Of a stretch of DNA of 64,000 nt, positions 50,669 to 56,691 are shown piece by piece; the stretch's first letter is position 1, and each line of letters begins with the position of its first letter. The stretch spans positions 1 through 64,000 of the forward strand of contig UWOR01000017.1 of assembly GCA_900604495.1 (NCBI GenBank). The letters run 5' to 3'. The DNA is from Desulfovibrio sp. Marseille-P6017. Its GTDB lineage: Bacteria; Bacillota_A; Clostridia; Peptostreptococcales; Peptostreptococcaceae. Both the position numbers and the translations under genes were made by a program. The notes beneath the pieces were generated by a model. The model was not told the DNA's origin, searched no databases, and saw nothing but the letters and a program-made list of their open reading frames with translations.

Positions 50669-50917
50669 ATGTCAGCAATTTTAGGATTAATAGTAGGAAC
50701 AGTAATATTTTTTCTTATAAATGAATCAGTTAATATTACATACTTTGGATGTGGAGCAATAGCAAGCTTTTGGTTTACATGTGTCTTACTTACTACAGCA
50801 GGATTTATGTTGCTAGGAGGATTTGTACTTGGATTACTAAAATGGTTAGTAATTGGAGGAGTAATACTAGCGATAATAGGTTTTATTGGAAGTAAAATTA
50901 ATGGTAATGAGGAGTAA
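50669..50917 (+). CDS. Small membrane protein, element cargo
   Basis: 82 aa from ATG at 50669, about 8 bp after GGAGGA; a TTG at 50663 is too close to the ribosome site. Three hydrophobic segments (ILGLIVGTVIFFLI; CVLLTTAGFMLLGGFVLGLL; LVIGGVILAIIGFIG) leave almost no soluble part. Not recognised. The lipoprotein gene begins 6 bp after its stop. Confidence 0.65.
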   Translation: MSAILGLIVGTVIFFLINESVNITYFGCGAIASFWFTCVLLTTAGFMLLGGFVLGLLKWLVIGGVILAIIGFIGSKINGNEE

Positions 50918-50923
50918 TTAAGC

Positions 50924-51385
50924 ATGATAAATAAAAACGTATTTACAATAATAGTAACAACTATAATGATTGCTATGATAACAGGCTGTACAAATACAAG
51001 TATGAGTTCAAGTACATATTCAGATGACTACAATAAAGTATCAGAAATAAGTACAACTAGCTTAGCAATATCAGATGCATATGATAACTCAGGGAGTAAA
51101 AGTGAGTTCAAAAAAGAAGCAAAGAAAATAATAAAAGATTTAGAAAAAACTAAGATGAAAACAAAAGAAGGTAAAGAAGTACTAAATGCGTATGTAGAAA
51201 TATCAGAATGCCTAGTTGATACTATTGTAGACAATTGGAATAAAGGAGTACTTCAAGTTACAGGGGATAAGAAACTAATTCAATTAGAAGCTAAGTTAAA
51301 AGAGAAGATTTATAAATTTGATGAAAAAATAGAAGAGTTGAAAGTAGAATCAGGATTCTACGAAATGTTAGAAGAGCTAAAGTAA
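50924..51385 (+). CDS. Putative lipoprotein, element cargo
   Basis: 153 aa. A signal peptide with lipobox MITGC (Cys22) and then a Ser/Thr-rich stretch point to an anchored extracellular protein; the rest (about 50-153) is charged and helical (KEAKKIIKDLEKTKMKTKEG). Not recognised. It is next to the small membrane protein and ends at a terminator, so the pair could form one surface-associated unit. Confidence 0.65.
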   Translation: MINKNVFTIIVTTIMIAMITGCTNTSMSSSTYSDDYNKVSEISTTSLAISDAYDNSGSKSEFKKEAKKIIKDLEKTKMKTKEGKEVLNAYVEISECLVDTIVDNWNKGVLQVTGDKKLIQLEAKLKEKIYKFDEKIEELKVESGFYEMLEELK

Positions 51386-51410
51386 AGATAGAAGAATAAG
51401 AGTAGTTCAG

Positions 51411-51442
51411 AAGAGATAGTATATAAAATACTATCTCTTTTT
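51411..51442 (+). terminator. Terminator after lipoprotein gene
   Basis: AAGAGATAGTAT and ATACTATCTCTT perfect stem followed by T residues. Confidence 0.9.
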
Positions 51443-51471
51443 CTATGTTCAAAATGAAAGGATGAAGATAA

Positions 51472-51762
51472 ATGTTAGATAAAGATAGATACTCAACGAG
51501 AGGTGTTTCAAAGGAAATACCATTTGAAATACAGCTACTACTATGGTCAATGATAGAAGATGTGACAGTAAAAAAGGACTACTTACAAGTCTTCGAGATA
51601 GAGCCTGTAAAGGATAACTTATTAAAGATAGAACACAGACAAGAAGTGCCGAAGTACAAAAAAGAAATTGTAGTAAGAAACGTGGGAATAAATTCTAAAG
51701 TAAAGATATTTGTAATTAATGATGGAGAATATTCAACTATGATGCTAAGTGAAGAGTACTAG
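51472..51762 (+). CDS. DUF960-family protein
   Basis: 96 aa. RYSTRGVSKEIPFEIQLLLW, then DYLQVFEIE and HRQEVPKY, match the DUF960 family as I remember it from staphylococcal SCC elements and other Firmicute mobile DNA. Function unknown. It is one of three SCC-associated gene types found here, with the DUF927 ATPase and the serine recombinase. The next gene starts 13 bp after its stop. Confidence 0.78.
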   Translation: MLDKDRYSTRGVSKEIPFEIQLLLWSMIEDVTVKKDYLQVFEIEPVKDNLLKIEHRQEVPKYKKEIVVRNVGINSKVKIFVINDGEYSTMMLSEEY

Positions 51763-51775
51763 AAGGAGAATTGTA

Positions 51776-52084
51776 ATGAGTAAAGTAACAAAAAACACCA
51801 AATACTGCTTAGTATTAAGACAAGCAAAAATAAGAGACAATAATGTTGCATATGGAATAGAGAAGATTTTTGTAAAGGGATTAAATCAAGAAGAAATAAG
51901 GTTTGTGTACTTTAAAGATACAATAAGAAAGAAAGAACAACTGATAGTAAGACCACTAGACTTACCAGAAGATGACTTAATAAAGTTGATGGAACTATCA
52001 ATAAAACAAAATGTGTTCTCAAAAGAGTTTGTAGGTAGGCTAAAAGAGATTCTTAACAAGTATGAGGAAAAAACATGTCAGTAG
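51776..52084 (+). CDS. Unknown small basic protein, element core region
   Basis: 102 aa from ATG at 51776, after AGAAGGAGA; a GTG at 51749 inside the preceding gene is rejected. Contains YCLVLRQAKIRDNNVAYGIE and a C-terminal helical part. Not recognised; the position after DUF960 and before the ATPase suggests a core element gene. Confidence 0.6.
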   Translation: MSKVTKNTKYCLVLRQAKIRDNNVAYGIEKIFVKGLNQEEIRFVYFKDTIRKKEQLIVRPLDLPEDDLIKLMELSIKQNVFSKEFVGRLKEILNKYEEKTCQ

Positions 52085-52158
52085 AACTATTTGTAGCAGG
52101 AGTAACATTTGGAATATCAATTTTCAAGACAGTAATACAACAAAGAAAAGAATACTAA
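52075..52158 (+). CDS. 27-aa membrane microprotein
   Basis: MSVELFVAGVTFGISIFKTV and seven more residues: one possible membrane helix with a basic end. Its ATG overlaps the end of the previous gene by 10 bases and is preceded by GAGGAAAAAAC. Support is the ribosome site and overlap only. Confidence 0.45.
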   Translation: MSVELFVAGVTFGISIFKTVIQQRKEY

Positions 52159-52177
52159 AATAAGGAGGGATAGTAAA

Positions 52178-52267
52178 ATGTGGGGATTTGTAATAGGAGC
52201 AGTACTAGGATTAGGAATTTGCATAGCAATAGAATTGATGGTTTCTACTAAAGCTATATTGGTATAA
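52178..52267 (+). CDS. 29-aa membrane microprotein
   Basis: MWGFVIGAVLGLGICIAIEL and nine more residues: a glycine-rich single membrane helix. It has a very good ribosome site (AAGGAGGGA, 9 bp before ATG), a stronger argument than for its neighbour. Function unknown. Confidence 0.55.
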   Translation: MWGFVIGAVLGLGICIAIELMVSTKAILV

Positions 52268-52306
52268 AATAGACTAATACTAAAAAAATGATAAGGAGAT
52301 AGATAA

Positions 52307-53290
52307 ATGAAAAATATGTTAGAACAGCTAAATGAAATGGTAACTCCTTTGGAAACTAAAGAAAGGTCATTGAATGATATAATTGCAGATGCTTATTGTG
52401 AAAGATACAATATAGAAAGAAGTGAATTGAATACATCTTTAGATAGTAGCTATAAAAACTATAGAGATGAACAAAAATTAAAAATATCTCTAATTGCTAA
52501 AAATTTAGATAGGGATATCAAAGAGTTTCAGAAAAATTCAAATAGATACACTATCCCATTCAATGTTGCAGAAGTAATTCATCAATACATAGTAGAAGAT
52601 AGTACAAAGGGTTCATTTGTAAGTAAAATAAAAAATAATAAACTAAATCAGGTAAAAAATGAAGAAAAGCTTGAATTTGTACATAAAGCATTTGATAGAG
52701 TTCTTGGGTCATGTAGAGATAGTGAAGACAGAGAGTATTGTGAAATACTAAGAAAAGAATATGTAGAAATGATAGATGTTCTACAAAAAGCTAATGAAAA
52801 GAAAGAAAAGCTAATAGAAATATCTAATAAAAGTATAAATAAGAACATAAAAACCATATACAATATAAAGGAAACAGATGGATTTGTAAAGTTTGGTACA
52901 GAAAATGGAGAAAAAAAGATACTTTCATCAAAGTATGAAAATAGTCTAACTACTAGAGATGCGGAAATTTTAGTAGATGCATACTCACTAATGATAGAAG
53001 CATTAAATGATAAATGGAGCAAAATTGTAGATGAATATGTTAAACAAAAAAGGCACTATGTTCTTTGGACGACATTTGAAGATGCAGAGAAGCTAATAGA
53101 TTTAGAACTAAGTATGTTAAAAGATGCATTAGAAGTAACGTATAGAGAAAAGGATACAATAAAAGATAAAATATCTGAAGATGAGTTGAAAAAAATAGCA
53201 GAGTTTTTAGGAAGAGATACAAACTTAAAAGAAAATAAGATAACAAAGACATTAAAAGAAATAGAATCAATTGCAAAAAATGGCCAATAA
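52307..53290 (+). CDS. Unknown helical protein upstream of the ATPase
   Basis: 327 aa, not recognised. Charged and almost entirely helical by composition, with possible coiled coils (EMIDVLQKANEKKEKLIEIS; LELSMLKDALEVTYREKDTI). No membrane segment and no catalytic motif seen. RBS AAGGAGAT. A terminator overlaps its stop, so it is transcribed separately from the DUF927 ATPase. Its place between DUF960 and the ATPase suggests a DNA-maintenance or transfer accessory, but this is a guess. Confidence 0.6.
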   Translation: MKNMLEQLNEMVTPLETKERSLNDIIADAYCERYNIERSELNTSLDSSYKNYRDEQKLKISLIAKNLDRDIKEFQKNSNRYTIPFNVAEVIHQYIVEDSTKGSFVSKIKNNKLNQVKNEEKLEFVHKAFDRVLGSCRDSEDREYCEILRKEYVEMIDVLQKANEKKEKLIEISNKSINKNIKTIYNIKETDGFVKFGTENGEKKILSSKYENSLTTRDAEILVDAYSLMIEALNDKWSKIVDEYVKQKRHYVLWTTFEDAEKLIDLELSMLKDALEVTYREKDTIKDKISEDELKKIAEFLGRDTNLKENKITKTLKEIESIAKNGQ

Positions 53291-53303
53291 GGTCATTTTT
53301 TTT
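53275..53303 (+). terminator. Terminator overlapping end of the 327-aa gene
   Basis: AAAAAATGGCC and GGTCATTTTTT stem (one G-U pair) followed by T residues. Confidence 0.85.
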
Positions 53304-53330
53304 GTAACAAATTCACAAAAATATCCCTAA

Positions 53331-53338
53331 GGGGGGGG
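53331..53338 (+). repeat. Run of eight G residues in the ATPase leader
   Basis: Eight consecutive G bases follow CCCTAA, about 105 bp upstream of the DUF927 ATPase start, in an otherwise AT-rich region. Homopolymer G tracts can vary in length by slippage. Confidence 0.85.
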
Positions 53339-53443
53339 AAATAAAGATAGTAACAACCATACATTTCAGTATGATCTTTCTGTGATAATATAGGTTCATA
53401 GCAACAAGACAACTAATAAAAACATCAAGGAGGAATATTTGCT

Positions 53444-55297
53444 ATGGCTATAAAGAAAGTTGAAAGGAAACCACTAATAGTACCAGATTGGTACAAAGAG
53501 AAAGAAAAGGAGATGAACTTAGAGAACAAAGTTACTGTCAATGAAGATACATCGCAAAAGATTCAAGTAGTAGATAAAGAGGTTCAAGTGATAGATACTA
53601 AGGAAAGTTCAGAGGAAAAAGATACTCTTGAAGTAGAATTTGTAAATGATGAAGATGAAAGTATACCACAAGAAAATGATGAGTTTGAAGAGGTAGATAA
53701 TAACTTACTAATCTCTAAAAAGTTAGGACTAATGGTTTTTGAAGGGGACAAAACTGCTAATTTACTAAAACTAGGGACCCCAGAATTAAACATAGACACA
53801 GGAAAGATAACACTCCCTCTTAACACTACTTACATGGGTAAAACAATTGAATTAAATGTACCAAAAGATCGTGTGTCTAGTAAGAGAGAAATCATTAAAC
53901 TTAGTGCTGATGGAGCAGATGTAAATGAGATAAATGCTAAGCACCATATAAATGCAATTGCATACCAAGAAAAACATCTTGGAATGATACGAAATATACA
54001 TAGTGAAATAGGTTACTGCATGTACAATGGCAAAGAAGTGTTTAAACTGTATGATGCTATAAACATAGATAGTAGGTACTGTGGTTCATTAGACATTAAA
54101 CCAAAAGGGACATTAGATGAATACTTAAAAGACATAAAAAATCTAGTAATGCCGTATAGAAACATGTCTTTAGCATTTGCACTAGGAGTAAGTTCAGCAG
54201 TAGTTGCTAAATTAAATAAGTCATGTGAGGACATAAACACCTTACTTGCACATTTTGTAACTGAATCAAGTAAAGGTAAGAGTACGGCAACAATGTTAGC
54301 AATATCTGTTTGGGGAAATCCGAATTTAGGAGTAGGAGGACTGTATAATACTTGGAATTCAACAGAAAATGCACTAATAACCTCACTTACAGGTAACTAT
54401 GGGGTAGCATATGCACTAGATGAGCTGTCAATGTCTAAAATAGAAGATACAACAAGCTTAATCTACAATATTGTTGGAGGAAAAGACAAAGCTAGACTTA
54501 CTAAAGAGATAGAACTTAGAAAATCAGGAACTTGGGCAACTACAATAATTTCTAATGGAGAGGCATCTATACTAAGTAGAGCTAAAAATAATACTGGACT
54601 AGAAGTAAGGACATTAGAGTTAGAGGGGATAGTTTGGACAGAAGATGCAAAGCATTCTGACGAAGTAAAAGCATTAGCTAATAGAAACTATGGAGTTTTT
54701 GGATACAGTTTCGCAAAAAAGTTGGTTAACTGTTCGATAAATAAGATTAAACTACTATTTGAAAAAGAGAAGGAAATATTCTTAGAGAAGTTAAAAGAAA
54801 GTGGAACAGTAGATAATATGATTAGAAGAACTTCATCTAAGTATGCTTTAGTAACACTAACTGCAACACTAATAAATGCAGGGTATAGAGACTATGGAAT
54901 ACACTTAGACATAGAAGGAATAAGAGGGTTGTTGGTTGAGACAGAAGTAAAGAGCATACAGAGAAGAGGGATTAAAAGAAAAGCTGAGGATTGGTTGATA
55001 CAATACGTAGAAACTAATGCATCTAAGTTCAAATGTGGCACAGAAAGCAACTCTAATGTAGACTACTGGGGAAGTAGAAAAGAGCTACCAAACGGAGAAT
55101 TGGAGATTGCAATCTTAAAGAATAAGTTTGAAGAGATAATGAAACAAGGAAAGTTTGAAGATACAAACGTTGTACTAGATCAATTGAAGAAAGAAGGAAA
55201 GCTAGACTATGAAGAAGGTAGACTAACTAGAAAGAGAAAGATAAATGCTATAACAACACCAGTGTACGTAATAAAACTTAAGCTAAATGAAAAGTAA
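53444..55297 (+). CDS. DUF927-type ATPase, Cch-like putative replicative helicase
   Basis: 617 aa. An acidic linker-rich N terminus (about 1-90) precedes a DUF927-type core with Walker A SSKGKST (about 275-281), Walker B YALDELS (Asp326) and the TTIISNGEASIL sensor segment; a winged-helix-like C-terminal part (from about 490) follows. In staphylococcal SCC the protein in this place (Cch) is an MCM-like helicase thought to replicate the excised element. AAGGAGG upstream. It precedes the recombinase region on the same strand. Confidence 0.82.
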   Translation: MAIKKVERKPLIVPDWYKEKEKEMNLENKVTVNEDTSQKIQVVDKEVQVIDTKESSEEKDTLEVEFVNDEDESIPQENDEFEEVDNNLLISKKLGLMVFEGDKTANLLKLGTPELNIDTGKITLPLNTTYMGKTIELNVPKDRVSSKREIIKLSADGADVNEINAKHHINAIAYQEKHLGMIRNIHSEIGYCMYNGKEVFKLYDAINIDSRYCGSLDIKPKGTLDEYLKDIKNLVMPYRNMSLAFALGVSSAVVAKLNKSCEDINTLLAHFVTESSKGKSTATMLAISVWGNPNLGVGGLYNTWNSTENALITSLTGNYGVAYALDELSMSKIEDTTSLIYNIVGGKDKARLTKEIELRKSGTWATTIISNGEASILSRAKNNTGLEVRTLELEGIVWTEDAKHSDEVKALANRNYGVFGYSFAKKLVNCSINKIKLLFEKEKEIFLEKLKESGTVDNMIRRTSSKYALVTLTATLINAGYRDYGIHLDIEGIRGLLVETEVKSIQRRGIKRKAEDWLIQYVETNASKFKCGTESNSNVDYWGSRKELPNGELEIAILKNKFEEIMKQGKFEDTNVVLDQLKKEGKLDYEEGRLTRKRKINAITTPVYVIKLKLNEK

Positions 55298-55317
55298 AGT
55301 GAAATAGTGAAAATTAA
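55298..55317 (+). repeat. GTGAAA direct half-sites, copy 1
   Basis: AGTGAAATAGTGAAAATTAA immediately after the ATPase stop holds two GTGAAA units 8 bp apart. Nearly the same array recurs at 56566-56583. Confidence 0.65.
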
Positions 55318-55369
55318 ACTAGAGCCAAGTAATTGTAATTAAATAGAACATTAAAGTAAGAGGTGCAAA

Positions 55370-55495
55370 ATGGACAACATAGGGAAAATGACTGAGACAG
55401 ACGTTAAATGTAGTGCTGTGATTGAGATACTTAGTGATGTAATCCAAAACTACTTGATAAGAGAAGGTTCTGATAGTGAAAAGATTGAACAATAG
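55370..55495 (+). CDS. 41-aa microprotein between ATPase and recombinase genes
   Basis: MDNIGKMTETDVKCSAVIEI and 21 more residues, ending SEKIEQ; a mainly helical, acidic peptide. AGAGGTG is 5 bp before the ATG. SCC elements often have a small gene between the helicase and recombinase genes; homology is not shown here. Confidence 0.55.
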   Translation: MDNIGKMTETDVKCSAVIEILSDVIQNYLIREGSDSEKIEQ

Positions 55496-55504
55496 ATACT
55501 TAAA

Positions 55505-55534
55505 GGTAGGACATGTGAAAAATCACGTCCTACC
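55505..55534 (+). repeat. Hairpin of module 1
   Basis: GGTAGGAC (55505-55512) pairs with GTCCTACC (55527-55534) and GTGA with TCAC inside, loop AAAA, two-base AT bulge. The copy at 56016-56041 keeps the structure with a compensated base-pair change. Confidence 0.8.
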
Positions 55535-55593
55535 AACATAAAATCACATACTGAAAGATTAGTAATATCAATAGGATAAGATAGAAATTCACG

Positions 55594-55607
55594 TTTTCAC
55601 GTGAAAA
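55594..55607. repeat. Palindrome with parS core, module 1
   Basis: TTTTCACGTGAAAA is a perfect 14-bp palindrome; its inner TTTCACGTGAAA equals the central 12 bp of the parS consensus. It lies 45 bp upstream of the first small recombinase-like gene. Confidence 0.8.
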
Positions 55608-55652
55608 TTAAGATAGATAAAAAATAAATGTAAATAGACAGGAGATAGAAAC

Positions 55653-56003
55653 ATGGAAAGATACAGAGAATACAAATACCAAAACGTAGCAGTGTACATA
55701 AAGCCACAATTGAGAGATAGTGAGTCATATCTTCATACTAAGACTAGCATACTTACATTAGACCTATATGACTATGAGTGTGAACCAATAACAATGATAG
55801 ATACAGAGGTTGAAGGAGACTATAGAGAACTAGAAAGATTAATAGAAATGGTTGAATGTTACAGAATTAGTGCAGTAATAATTTGGTCATATTCAGATAT
55901 TGAAGAAGAGATGCTAGATAGATTAAAAGAGACATGTTATCAAAAAGGAATAGAGCTAAATGCATACAAGGAAGACATTCAAAGACAATACTTAGACTAT
56001 TAG
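55653..56003 (+). CDS. Degenerate serine-recombinase-domain-like small protein 1
   Basis: 116 aa. The order NVAVYIK, then IDTEVEGDY, ERLIEMVECYRISAVIIW and a final beta-like IELNAY parallels the catalytic-domain core of the recombinase encoded downstream (KVAIYCR, YEDRGISG, DLVIVWKLNRIS). The catalytic serine and the active-site arginines are absent, and there is no DNA-binding domain. About 40% similar by eye to the 119-aa protein that follows. Proposed role: partner or inhibitor of the recombinase. The fold assignment is inference. Confidence 0.6.
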   Translation: MERYREYKYQNVAVYIKPQLRDSESYLHTKTSILTLDLYDYECEPITMIDTEVEGDYRELERLIEMVECYRISAVIIWSYSDIEEEMLDRLKETCYQKGIELNAYKEDIQRQYLDY

Positions 56004-56015
56004 GGTAGTAAATAA

Positions 56016-56041
56016 GTAGAACGTGAAAAATCACGTTCTAC
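56016..56041 (+). repeat. Hairpin of module 2
   Basis: GTAGAACGTGA and TCACGTTCTAC form a perfect 11-bp stem with AAAA loop just after the first small gene. It differs from module 1 by G-C to A-T on both arms. Confidence 0.85.
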
Positions 56042-56094
56042 CAACATAAAACTCACATGATAGAGATTGAGAAATAACAACGATAGAGCATAAA

Positions 56095-56116
56095 TTTTCA
56101 CGTTTTCACGTGAAAA
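56095..56116. repeat. Palindrome with parS core, module 2
   Basis: TTTTCACG (56095-56102) precedes the palindrome TTTTCACGTGAAAA (56103-56116), giving two direct and one inverted half-site. The surrounding bases (AAAATTAAGATAGAT to the right) are shared with module 1. Confidence 0.8.
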
Positions 56117-56161
56117 TTAAGATAGATGATAAAAAATAATAAGTAATTAAGGAGATAGACA

Positions 56162-56521
56162 ATGAATACATGCAGAATGAACAAATACAGTAGTTACAAA
56201 AATGAGAATGTAGCAATCTATACTAAAAAAACATCAAAAGAAGAAGATGTAAATGAACCTTTTGTAGGTAAAGTATCATGGATGAAGCTGGAGTTAGAGT
56301 ATTTCAATGTTAACATAGTAGAATTTGTTGATAGTCATGTAGCAGGAGACTATCAACAGATAAACAGACTAATAGAATTAGTAAAACAAGAGGAGATAAA
56401 AGCTATATTAATTTGGGATTTTGAAGAGATACCAGTAGAAATAGTAGGTAGGTTAGTAGAAGAGTGTAAAAGAAGAAATGTTTACTTGAATGGATTTCTT
56501 ACAACAATTGAAATAATGTAA
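56162..56521 (+). CDS. Degenerate serine-recombinase-domain-like small protein 2
   Basis: 119 aa, paralogue of the preceding gene: YKNENVAIYTKKTSKEE, FVDSHVAGDYQQINRLIELV and EEIKAILIW align with it in order. Here a Thr-Ser pair sits where the recombinase has its catalytic Ser12, but the active-site arginines are missing and the protein ends after one domain. GGAGAT is 5 bp before the ATG. It arose with its upstream hairpin and palindrome as a tandem module. Function unknown. Confidence 0.6.
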   Translation: MNTCRMNKYSSYKNENVAIYTKKTSKEEDVNEPFVGKVSWMKLELEYFNVNIVEFVDSHVAGDYQQINRLIELVKQEEIKAILIWDFEEIPVEIVGRLVEECKRRNVYLNGFLTTIEIM

Positions 56522-56565
56522 CTTAGTAAATAATAAATAAAAATAAACTATACTTAAAAAATAGC

Positions 56566-56583
56566 GTGAAATCGTGAAAATAG
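56566..56583 (+). repeat. GTGAAA direct half-sites, copy 2
   Basis: GTGAAATCGTGAAAATAG matches the array at 55299-55316 at all but a few positions. It lies 109 bp upstream of the recombinase start. Confidence 0.65.
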
Positions 56584-56592
56584 CACTTAAAC

Positions 56593-56640
56593 CATTGGAA
56601 ATACACAAAGTTTAACGTGAATCTAAATGTATTTCCAATG
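56593..56640. repeat. 13-bp inverted repeat upstream of the recombinase
   Basis: CATTGGAAATACA (56593-56605) is exactly complementary to TGTATTTCCAATG (56628-56640). No T tail, so an operator or an RNA leader structure is more likely than a terminator. Confidence 0.8.
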
Positions 56641-56691
56641 TGAATTAGTGACAATAAGACGAGAAAATATCAACACTAGGAGGGAATTGAC

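Noticed and set aside
55505..56041. The two hairpins as a CRISPR array
   Set aside because: Only two copies about 510 bp apart, with a gene between them; no regular spacers or cas genes.
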